From Algiphilus aromaticivorans DG1253 (GTDB lineage: Bacteria > Pseudomonadota > Gammaproteobacteria > Nevskiales > Nevskiaceae): DNA of 64,000 nucleotides. A program made the position numbers and the translations under genes. The notes beneath the pieces were generated by a model. It searched no databases. It was not told the origin of the DNA and saw only the letters and a program-made list of their open reading frames with translations. The stretch is from assembly GCF_000733765.1 (NCBI RefSeq), contig NZ_JPOG01000001.1:930001-994000 (forward strand), in the 5' to 3' direction. This document shows positions 9,399-16,266 of the stretch, piece after piece (position 1 is the stretch's first letter; each line of letters begins with the position of its first letter).

Positions 9399-10138
9399 TG
9401 GACAAGATCACGCCCATCGGTCTGCTGCTGGCCGCCGTGGCGGTGGTCGGCGGCAGCATTCTCAAGGGCGCAGGGGCCGGCGCCCTGCTTTCCGGCGCCG
9501 CCTTCATGATCGTCTTCGTCGGTGCCTTCGCTGCTATCTGTATTCATACGCCCCCGGCCACCCTCAAGCACGCCGGCGGCATCCTGAAGTGGATCTTCAA
9601 GCCGCCGGCGACCTCGGCCGAGGCCCTCATTGCCGAGCTGGTCGAGTGGAGCAATCTGGCTCGCAAGCAGGGGCTGCTGGCGCTGGAGCCAGCGGTTGAA
9701 ACGCAGTCGGACGCCTTCGTCCAGAAGGGGCTGCAGCTGCTCGTTGATGGTTCCGAGCCGGATGTACTGCGCAGCACGCTGGAGGTCGAGATCGACGCGC
9801 GGGAGCACGCCGACACGGCCGCGGCCAAGGTCTACGAGAGCGCCGGCATCTATCTGCCGACCATGGGCATCCTGGGCGCGGTCATGGGCCTGATGGCCGT
9901 GATGCAGAATCTGGCCGATCCCAGCAAGCTCGGCGCCGGCATTGCCGCGGCCTTCGTCGCCACCATCTACGGCATCGGTGCGGCGAATCTCTTCTTCCTG
10001 CCTGCGGCGGCCAAACTCAAATCCGTCATAGCCGACCGTACGCGGTTGCGCGAGATTGCGGTGGAAGGCCTCGTCGGCATCGCGCGCGGTGACAACCCGC
10101 GCAACATCGAAGCGCGCCTGCGCGGCTTCACGCACTAG
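9398..10138 (+). CDS. motC: Flagellar stator protein MotC (MotA family)
   Basis: MotA-family stator protein of 246 residues with four membrane helices (about 5-25, 28-48, 150-172, 180-203) and a cytoplasmic loop between the second and third. The third and fourth helices, around YLPTMGILGAVMGLM and GIAAAFVATIYGIG, carry the conserved Pro/Gly residues that line the proton path with the MotB Asp. The ATG overlaps the cheA stop by one base. The order cheA-motC-motD is that of the Pseudomonas swimming cluster. Unlike most genes here it is followed by a 236-bp gap before its partner motD. Confidence 0.93.
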   Translation: MDKITPIGLLLAAVAVVGGSILKGAGAGALLSGAAFMIVFVGAFAAICIHTPPATLKHAGGILKWIFKPPATSAEALIAELVEWSNLARKQGLLALEPAVETQSDAFVQKGLQLLVDGSEPDVLRSTLEVEIDAREHADTAAAKVYESAGIYLPTMGILGAVMGLMAVMQNLADPSKLGAGIAAAFVATIYGIGAANLFFLPAAAKLKSVIADRTRLREIAVEGLVGIARGDNPRNIEARLRGFTH

Positions 10139-10374
10139 CGGGCCGGTCATGCGTATGCCAGCCGAAGCGGCCTTCATGCCCCCTCTTCCCCAGCCCTTTT
10201 CCCCGAGAGGAGGGGGGAGCAATAGCTCCTCTGCCTCCGAAAGAGACGCCGGGAAGATATCCGATGTTCCTTCGGTGCTTTGGTGTATCGCCCTTCGTTC
10301 ATATCCCCGCATAGAGGAGCGGCGGAATAGCCCCTCTTCCTCAGGGAGACGGTTTGGGCAGAGGGCCCACTGAC
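10139..10374. repeat. Repeat-like spacer with hairpins between motC and motD
   Basis: A 236-bp gap inside an otherwise overlapped operon. It holds an imperfect inverted repeat rich in CCCCTCTTCCCC and GAGAGGAGGGGGG (about 10176-10218), a GGAGC-AATA-GCTCC hairpin (10216-10229), a second AATAGCCCCTCTTCCTC copy (10326-10342), and a GGC-GGAATA-GCC hairpin (10321-10332). This resembles the pyrimidine/purine-rich REP-type elements scattered between genes in several gammaproteobacteria. No promoter or gene was recognised. Whether it is a genome-wide repeat needs the rest of the genome. Confidence 0.5.
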
Positions 10375-11208
10375 ATGGCGCGCAAGGTCAAGCACGAGGA
10401 TCACGTCAACCACGAGGCCTGGGCCATTCCCTATGGCGACCTCATCACGCTGCTGCTGGCCTTCTTCGTGGTGATGTACGCGGTGAGTTCCATCAACGAG
10501 GGCAAGATGCGCGTGCTCTCGGACGCCATGGTCGTGGCCTTCGGCGGCCCGCCGCGCGCGCTGCAGCCCATCGACATCGGCGACCACTCACCGCGTCGCG
10601 CCATGCGCGAGCAGAGCGTCGATCTGATGTCGATTACCCGGCCGATACCGCATCCGGCCGGCATCCAGGCCGATCTGCCGATGTCGCGCCTGCCGCCGCA
10701 GCGGCCCACCGAGCCGCAGGTCGATCCGCAGCTCGCGGAGCTGGGTGCCGAGATCGAGCGCAAGCTGGCCGAGCTTGTCGCGGAGGGCTCGGTGCGTGTG
10801 CATCGCGGCAAGGACTGGCTGGAGATCGAGATCAAGGCCGACATCCTGTTCCCGAGTGGCTCGTCGGATCTGACGTGGCCGGCGCGGAGCATCATCGCCG
10901 AGATCAGCGGCGTACTGGCCGAGTTCGCCTATCCGCTGCGCATCGAGGGCCATACCGACAATCTTCCCATCGCCACCACGCGCTTTCCCTCCAACTGGGA
11001 GCTGTCCGCCGCGCGGGCCGGCAGCGTCGTGCACATGCTGCGCGGCGGCGGCGTTGCGCCGGAGCGCATGACGCTGGCCGGTTTCGGCCCGTACCGGCCG
11101 GTGGACGGCAATGACACGGCCGAGGGCCGCAACCGCAACCGGCGCGTCACCATCATCGTGCTCGGTGACGACTCGGTGCTGGTGCCGCGAGTGGGGGAGC
11201 GCTCATGA
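10375..11208 (+). CDS. motD: Flagellar stator protein MotD (MotB family)
   Basis: MotB-family protein of 277 residues. It has a short basic N-terminus, one membrane helix beginning PYGDLITLLLAFFVVMYAV with the proton-accepting Asp, a linker of about 110 residues, and a C-terminal OmpA-like peptidoglycan-binding domain (EGHTDNLP, then RFPSNWELSAARA). It pairs with MotC to form the proton-driven stator. I chose the ATG at 10375 (MARKVKHEDH); an upstream in-frame start at 10354 would add seven residues unlike the family. The stop overlaps the next gene by 4 bp. Confidence 0.93.
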   Translation: MARKVKHEDHVNHEAWAIPYGDLITLLLAFFVVMYAVSSINEGKMRVLSDAMVVAFGGPPRALQPIDIGDHSPRRAMREQSVDLMSITRPIPHPAGIQADLPMSRLPPQRPTEPQVDPQLAELGAEIERKLAELVAEGSVRVHRGKDWLEIEIKADILFPSGSSDLTWPARSIIAEISGVLAEFAYPLRIEGHTDNLPIATTRFPSNWELSAARAGSVVHMLRGGGVAPERMTLAGFGPYRPVDGNDTAEGRNRNRRVTIIVLGDDSVLVPRVGERS

Positions 11209-11954
11209 GCGTCTGGACCGTCGCCAATCAGAAGGGTGGGGTCGGCAAGACGACCACTGCCGTCACGCTGGCCGGCATCGCCGCCGAGCGCGGCCTGCCG
11301 GTGCTGCTCATCGATCTCGATCCGCACGCCTCGGCCACACACTATCTGCGCGCCGCCGACGACGATGGCGCGCAGGCGCTGTTGCGCGGCGAGACGCCGG
11401 TGCCGGTGCGCTGTAGTGTGCCCGGCATCCATGTACTGGGAGCCGGCGCCGGCCTGGCCGCCATCGAGCGTCAGCATGGCGCCAACGGCATGGGTCGGCG
11501 CCTGAGCCAGGGTCTGGCCGCCCTGCGCGAGCGCTTCGACCCCATCATCATCGATACGCCGCCCATGCTCGGTACGCTGCTGATCAACGCGCTGGCTGCG
11601 GCCGATGCGCTGGTCGTACCGGTACAGACCGATCCGCTGGCCCTGCACGGCCTGGAAGGCCTGATGCGCACTGTCGAGATGATGCGCAAGGCCGGTGCGC
11701 AGGTGCCGGAACCGGTGATGCTGCCGACGCTGATGGACCGCCGCGTCAGGATCAGCCACGAGACTCTGGATCAGCTCAAGAGCCGCTGGGGCGCGGCCGT
11801 CTTCGACGGCGGCGTCGTGCCCATGGATACCCGCATCCGCGAAGCCGCGCGCGACGGGCGCACGCTCAATAGTGCTGCACCCTATCGCCACGCCACCTCG
11901 ACCTATGAGGCGCTCTTCGAGCGTCTTTACCAGCCCACGCCGGAGGCGGCCTGA
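11205..11954 (+). CDS. ParA-like ATPase of the chemotaxis cluster (ParC-type)
   Basis: ParA-family ATPase of 249 residues with NQKGGVGKTTTAVTLAG at the N-terminus (deviant Walker A), DLDPHASATHYL, and a Walker B/switch at IIDTPPMLGTLL. In Vibrio and Pseudomonas the ParA homologue at this place in the operon (ParC) positions chemoreceptor arrays at the pole and segregates them at division, working with ParP. The gene order motD, this gene, then a CheW-domain protein is the same, so that role is likely. It is not a chromosome-partition ParA: no parB or parS site is nearby. Confidence 0.9.
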   Translation: MSVWTVANQKGGVGKTTTAVTLAGIAAERGLPVLLIDLDPHASATHYLRAADDDGAQALLRGETPVPVRCSVPGIHVLGAGAGLAAIERQHGANGMGRRLSQGLAALRERFDPIIIDTPPMLGTLLINALAAADALVVPVQTDPLALHGLEGLMRTVEMMRKAGAQVPEPVMLPTLMDRRVRISHETLDQLKSRWGAAVFDGGVVPMDTRIREAARDGRTLNSAAPYRHATSTYEALFERLYQPTPEAA

Positions 11955-11955
11955 T

Positions 11956-12552
11956 ATGCCCCGAGCCGATCTGCAGGAATATTTCGACAGCATGCTGGCG
12001 CCGGAAGCTCCGCCGGAAGCGCCTTCGGCGCCATCTGGCACGCCCCCAAGGCCGCCGCAGCTGGCACCGGACGTCGCCGAGCGCCTAGCCGGTGCGGTGT
12101 CGGTGCCGGTGCCCGAGCCGGAGGAGGCGCATGTCGGTGGGCCGATGCAGGAGTGGGTGGTCTTCAGGCTCGGTTCCCAGCACTACGCGGTGGATGTACA
12201 CGGCGTGCGCGAGATTGTGCGGCCGCCGGAGCTGGTGGCCGTGCCGCACGGCCCGTCCACGCTGGTCGGCATGGCTAACCTGCGGGGAGCGGTGGTGGCG
12301 GTCTTCGACGCCGCCGCGCTCATCGACAGCGGTGCAGTGACGCCGGGCATCGCTGCCCGCATCATCGTTCTGGAGCACAAGCAGGATGTCATCGGGCTGC
12401 TGGTCGACAGCGTCGAGGAGATATTGCGCTTCGACGGCGACCGCGCCGAGCCGCCGCCACGAGTGGGCGCCGATGCCGCGCACGTCAAGGCACTAATGCG
12501 CCAGCCCGAGCGCATCGTGCTGCAGCTGGACCCCGACAGTCTCTTTGGCTGA
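11956..12552 (+). CDS. ParP-like CheW-domain array-localisation protein
   Basis: 198 residues: a short N-terminal peptide MPRADLQEYFDSML, an Ala/Pro-rich linker to about residue 50, and a CheW-like domain (EWVVFRLGSQHYAVDVHGV, GMANLRGAVVAVFD). This is the architecture of ParP, which links the ParC ATPase to CheA and receptor arrays. I place the start at 11956, two bases after the ParA-like gene's stop; the upstream open frame is Arg/Pro-rich shadow sequence. A plain CheW, which follows this gene in Pseudomonas, is absent; the cheW in this window belongs to the next operon. Confidence 0.85.
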   Translation: MPRADLQEYFDSMLAPEAPPEAPSAPSGTPPRPPQLAPDVAERLAGAVSVPVPEPEEAHVGGPMQEWVVFRLGSQHYAVDVHGVREIVRPPELVAVPHGPSTLVGMANLRGAVVAVFDAAALIDSGAVTPGIAARIIVLEHKQDVIGLLVDSVEEILRFDGDRAEPPPRVGADAAHVKALMRQPERIVLQLDPDSLFG

Positions 12553-12991
12553 GAGGGCGTTTTCAAAGCCGCTGCGCTCGGCCTCTCGGCCTGCGCGGTG
12601 CTCGAGGCGCTTCGTCCGGAATGACACGGCGCGATAGCCCCGAAGGAGCAGGCGCATCACGTGCCCGAGGATGCTCATGTATCGGCTGATGACCTGGACT
12701 TCCTGCACTTCGGGCATGGCTGAATGGCCTTCGTCCGCTCGGTTCCGAGAATCCCCTCTGCGCGCCGGCCGGCCGACGTAGGCATCTGCAGCTCGCGCTG
12801 ATTGCCGGGGGCGCCCGCGTTCCGTCGCCTTTCCGGCCGTGGCGCCTGAGTCGATGCACCGCAGTCGATCCCCGCAACCACTCATGCGCGTACAGGCACC
12901 GCCAGTCGGTTGCGGCATCAGTTTTGCCCGCTCCTGACCGTTAATTGCTTCAGAAGCGGTGACGTCAGAGCCCGTAGCCCAAGGAGCGGAG
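12553..12991. other. 439-bp intergenic region between chemotaxis clusters
   Basis: This separates the parP end from the STAS-cheY-cheA operon. No convincing gene: open frames on the minus strand are Arg/Pro-rich or run through parP. It contains the GGC-GCGATA-GCC hairpin (12628-12639) and a segment TTCGTCCGGAATGACACGG (12610-12628) of a kind often seen in dispersed intergenic repeats. The part nearest the operon, 12920-12960, is lower in GC (GTTAATTGCTTCAGAAG), which is where I would expect the promoter. I found neither a sigma-28 (TAAA...GCCGATAA) nor a well-spaced sigma-70 site. Confidence 0.45.
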
Positions 12992-13342
12992 ATGGCAGAG
13001 CAGACAACGCCGGCGCATGAGATTTCCGATTCGCTCTCGGTCCTTCCCGCCGACTGCGGTATCGCGCAGGCGGAAGCACTCCGTGGCCGTCTGGCCGGAC
13101 TGCGCGAACTGGAGGTGCCGTTGCAGCTCGACGCTTCCGCGGTCGAGCGCGTGAGCACGGCCTGTCTGCAGCTGCTGGTCGCGCTTTTCCGCGAGCGCGC
13201 GGAGACCGGCCGCAGCAGTGCGCTGCAGGCGCCCTCAGCGCCTCTGGCCGAGGCCGTTGTCTGCCTCGGTCTGTCGGCCTCCCTGCCCATCGTTGCGCCC
13301 GACGCAACCCACGACGAGATCCACAACGAGACCGCCTCATGA
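12992..13342 (+). CDS. STAS-domain protein (anti-anti-sigma-like)
   Basis: A small STAS protein of 116 residues. The core PLQLDASAVERVSTACLQLL matches the SpoIIAA-type fold: the beta strand, then the loop with the Ser that a partner kinase phosphorylates in family members, then the helix. I start it at 12992 because AAGGAG lies at 12981-12986, five bases before the ATG; an upstream in-frame codon at 12959 has no such site. It overlaps the following cheY-like gene by 4 bp. STAS proteins next to CheA/CheY are known in several proteobacterial chemotaxis clusters, but their task there is not settled. Possible phosphorylation of the Ser by either CheA is speculation. Confidence 0.85.
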   Translation: MAEQTTPAHEISDSLSVLPADCGIAQAEALRGRLAGLRELEVPLQLDASAVERVSTACLQLLVALFRERAETGRSSALQAPSAPLAEAVVCLGLSASLPIVAPDATHDEIHNETAS

Positions 13343-13701
13343 CGCACATCCTCACTGTCGACGATTCCGCCTCCATGCGGCAGATGGTCGCCTTCACGCT
13401 GCGCGACGCCGGCTTCGATGTTTCCGAAGCGGGCGATGGCGCCGAGGGCCTGAGCGCCGCCGAGCAGCAGCGCTTCGACCTGGTGTTGGCCGACGTCAAC
13501 ATGCCGAATATGGACGGCATCGCCATGATCAAGGCGCTGCGCGGCCTGCCGGACTACCAGTACACGCCGATGCTGATGCTGACCACCGAGTCCTCGATGG
13601 AGCGCAAGTCCGAGGGCAAGGCCGCCGGCGCGACGGGCTGGATCGTCAAGCCCTTCGAACCCGAGAACCTGGTCAACACGGTACGGAAGGTCCTGGGGTG
13701 A
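13339..13701 (+). CDS. CheY-like response regulator of the second cluster
   Basis: Receiver domain only, 120 residues. D8/D9, phosphoacceptor D52 in LVLADVNMPNMDG, the Thr in MLTTES and the Lys in WIVKPF are present. DVNMPNMDG and TTESS are typical of the CheY coupled to the adaptation-type cluster (STAS-CheY-CheA-CheW) rather than of the motor-binding CheY. It may act as a phosphate sink for the shared CheA proteins or as output of a separate pathway. Overlap with the STAS gene is ATGA; 33 bp follow before cheA. Confidence 0.9.
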   Translation: MTHILTVDDSASMRQMVAFTLRDAGFDVSEAGDGAEGLSAAEQQRFDLVLADVNMPNMDGIAMIKALRGLPDYQYTPMLMLTTESSMERKSEGKAAGATGWIVKPFEPENLVNTVRKVLG

Positions 13702-13734
13702 TGCGCCCGGCCGGTCACGACATCGAAGCGCGTC

Positions 13735-15720
13735 ATGGCGATTGACGTCAGCCGCTTCCGCGAGGCCTTCTTCGACGAGGCCGACGAAGGCCTGGCCACG
13801 ATGGAGTCCGGGCTGCTGGCTCTGGAGAACGGTCAGGCCGACACGGACACGCTGCATGCCGTCTTCCGCGCTGCGCATTCCATCAAGGGCGGTGCCGCCA
13901 CCTTCGGCTTCCCGGACATCGCCGAGGTGACGCATCACCTGGAATCACTGCTCGACGCTGCGCGCAACGGCAGCCGCGAACTGGGCGCGTCCGAGATCGA
14001 CGCTCTGCTGTCGGCCACCGACTGCGTGCGCCGGCAGGTCGCTGCTGCCCGCGAAGGCGAGACGCTGGATCACGACACGCTGGCGCCGGTGCTCGCTGCG
14101 CTGGAAGCGCTGCAGAGCGCGCCGGAGCCGACTGCACGCGCGGAAGCGCCCGAGGCTTCCGGCGCCGCGGGCTGGGATATCCGCTTCGTGCCGGAGCCGC
14201 ATTTGCTCAAGACGGGCAACGACCCCATCGCCATCCTGCGCGAGCTGCGCACGCTGGGTAATTGCGAAGTTGCCTGCGATATCTCGGCGCTGCCGGCGCT
14301 GGCTGAGTTGACGCCGGACCAGCTCTATCTGGATTGGCGCATCCGCCTGCACGGAGAAGCGCAGGAGGCGGCGGTACGCGAGCTCTTCGCCTGGGTGGAG
14401 GACGATTGCGCGCTGGAGGTCGTCCCGTTGCAGGCCGAACACGTCGAAGAGCCGGAAGCGGCGGAGGTCGCACCCGTCGCCGCGGCCTCGGTTGAAGCGC
14501 CGGCATCAAAGCCCGCTGCCGCGCCGCCGCCGGTGGCACAGGCCGAGCAGTCCTCGATCCGCGTGCCGGTGGACAAGGTCGACGCGCTCATCAATCTGGT
14601 CGGCGAGCTGGTCATCACCCAGGCCGCCATCGCGCAGGATTCGGCCGGGCTCGACCCGGTAAAGCACGAGCGTCTGCTCAATGGTTTGTCCGACCTCGAG
14701 CGCAACACGCGGCATCTGCAGGAGGCCGTCATGGCCGTGCGCATGATGCCGGTGGGTACGGTCTTTTCTCGCTTCCCGCGCATGGTGCGTGACCTGGCCG
14801 GCAAGCTCGGTAAGCAGGTGAAGCTGCAGATGGTGGGCGAGGCCACCGAGCTCGACAAGGGGTTGATCGAGCGTCTTGCCGATCCTCTGACGCATCTGCT
14901 GCGCAACGCCGTGGATCACGGTATCGAGCAGCCCGAGGTGCGCATCGCCGCCGGCAAGCCGGCCGCCGGCACGCTGTCGCTGGCCGCGCGCCACGAATCG
15001 GGGCAGGTAGTGCTGGAGATCACCGACGATGGTGCCGGCCTGAATCGCGAGCGCATCCTCGCCAAGGCGCGCGACCGCGGTCTCATCAACCAGGACCCGG
15101 CGACCGATGCCGAGGTCTGGCAGCTCATCTTCGAGCCCGGCTTCTCCACCGCCGATGAGGTCACGGATGTTTCCGGACGCGGCGTCGGCATGGACGTGGT
15201 GCGCAAGAACATCAGCGCGCTGTCCGGGCGCCTGGACATCGCATCGGAGGCCGGTGTCGGGACGCGCCTGACGCTGCGCCTGCCGCTGACTCTGGCCATC
15301 GTCGATGGCATGCAGGTGGCGGTGGGCGACCAGATCTTCGTGCTGCCGCTGGGTGATGTCATCGAGTCGATGCAGCCGCAGCCGGCGGATATCGAGGGCG
15401 TCGGCGGGCGGCCGAGCCTGCTGCGCATGCGTGGCGAGTTCGTGCCCATCGTCGAGCTGCGCAGCCGCTTCGGAGTGGGCGGCGAGCAGCCGCCGCTGAC
15501 CGAGGCCATCGCCGTGCTGGTCGAGGCCGAGGGCCGGCGTGTGGCGCTGGTCGTGGATGCCTTGATCGGCCAGCAGCAGGCCGTCGTGAAATCTCTGGCC
15601 TCGAACTTCCGCCGCGTCGATGGTGTGGCGGGCGCCACCATCCTCGGCGACGGGCGGGTGGCCCTGATTCTGGATGCCGCCGACATCGTGCGCGGGTTGT
15701 CCCGCGCGCAGGCGGCCTGA
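13735..15720 (+). CDS. cheA: Chemotaxis histidine kinase CheA (second copy)
   Basis: Second CheA, 661 residues. P1 with His48 in FRAAHSIKGG; a domain at about residues 143-235 (WDIRFVPEPHLLKTGNDP onward) consistent with the CheY/CheB-binding P2; an Ala/Pro linker; P3 (VDALINLVGELVITQAA); P4 ATPase (HLLRNAVDHGIEQ, DDGAGL, VSGRGVGMDVV); P5 CheW-like domain to the end. It differs from the first CheA in having the P2-like domain and lacking the acidic SEDEFEALL peptide. It is followed by cheW three bases later, and its operon also supplies CheR, CheD and CheB. Confidence 0.95.
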   Translation: MAIDVSRFREAFFDEADEGLATMESGLLALENGQADTDTLHAVFRAAHSIKGGAATFGFPDIAEVTHHLESLLDAARNGSRELGASEIDALLSATDCVRRQVAAAREGETLDHDTLAPVLAALEALQSAPEPTARAEAPEASGAAGWDIRFVPEPHLLKTGNDPIAILRELRTLGNCEVACDISALPALAELTPDQLYLDWRIRLHGEAQEAAVRELFAWVEDDCALEVVPLQAEHVEEPEAAEVAPVAAASVEAPASKPAAAPPPVAQAEQSSIRVPVDKVDALINLVGELVITQAAIAQDSAGLDPVKHERLLNGLSDLERNTRHLQEAVMAVRMMPVGTVFSRFPRMVRDLAGKLGKQVKLQMVGEATELDKGLIERLADPLTHLLRNAVDHGIEQPEVRIAAGKPAAGTLSLAARHESGQVVLEITDDGAGLNRERILAKARDRGLINQDPATDAEVWQLIFEPGFSTADEVTDVSGRGVGMDVVRKNISALSGRLDIASEAGVGTRLTLRLPLTLAIVDGMQVAVGDQIFVLPLGDVIESMQPQPADIEGVGGRPSLLRMRGEFVPIVELRSRFGVGGEQPPLTEAIAVLVEAEGRRVALVVDALIGQQQAVVKSLASNFRRVDGVAGATILGDGRVALILDAADIVRGLSRAQAA

Positions 15721-15723
15721 CCT

Positions 15724-16245
15724 ATGGAGCAACGCATGCAAGCACAAGCCGTGGCCGAGCGCGCCATCGAGGATGCCGAAGCCGGCAACGCCAGCCGCGA
15801 GTTCCTCACCTTCGTTCTGGGTGAGGAGGAATACGGTGTCGACATCCTCAAGGTCCAGGAGATCCGGGGCTACGACACCGTCACGCGCATACCCGAGGCG
15901 CCCGAATTTCTGAAGGGTGTCGTCAATCTGCGCGGGACCATCGTGCCGGTCATCGACCTGCGGCTGAAGTTTCACCTGTCGCGCGCTGATTACGACGCCT
16001 TCACGGTCATGATCGTGCTCAACCTCGCCGAGCGCGTGGTGGGGGTAGTCGTCGACCGCGTTTCCGACGTCATGGCGCTGGGCAGCGATCAGATCTTCGA
16101 TCCGCCCGAATTCGGCAGCACTGTCGATACCGCCTTCATTACCGGTTTGGGCTCCGTCGAGGATCGGATGCTGATCCTGCTCGACATCGAGGGCCTCATG
16201 CGATCACGCGAAATGCAGCTGATCGACCACGCCATTCAGCAGTAA
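15724..16245 (+). CDS. cheW: Chemotaxis coupling protein CheW
   Basis: CheW of 173 residues linking receptors to CheA. Recognised from [19 protein letters not shown], then [15 protein letters not shown], all standard. The annotated ATG at 15724 gives MEQRMQAQ; a second ATG at 15736 is equally possible and changes only four residues. This is the only stand-alone CheW in the window, so both CheA proteins may depend on it unless another is encoded elsewhere. Confidence 0.94.
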   Translation: MEQRMQAQAVAERAIEDAEAGNASREFLTFVLGEEEYGVDILKVQEIRGYDTVTRIPEAPEFLKGVVNLRGTIVPVIDLRLKFHLSRADYDAFTVMIVLNLAERVVGVVVDRVSDVMALGSDQIFDPPEFGSTVDTAFITGLGSVEDRMLILLDIEGLMRSREMQLIDHAIQQ

Positions 16246-16266
16246 CCCTTCCCGAGGAAGACCCCA

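Noticed and set aside
11205-11954. Chromosome-partition ParA
   Set aside because: Position between motD and a CheW-domain gene and absence of parB point to the chemotaxis ParC type.
12553-12991. Sigma-28 or sigma-54 promoter for the second chemotaxis operon
   Set aside because: Neither TAAA-15-GCCGATAA nor GG-10-GC type sequences could be found by eye.
12493-13938. Long minus-strand open frame across parP, the gap and cheY
   Set aside because: It runs antisense through three recognised genes, is Arg/Ala-rich shadow sequence and has no ribosome site.
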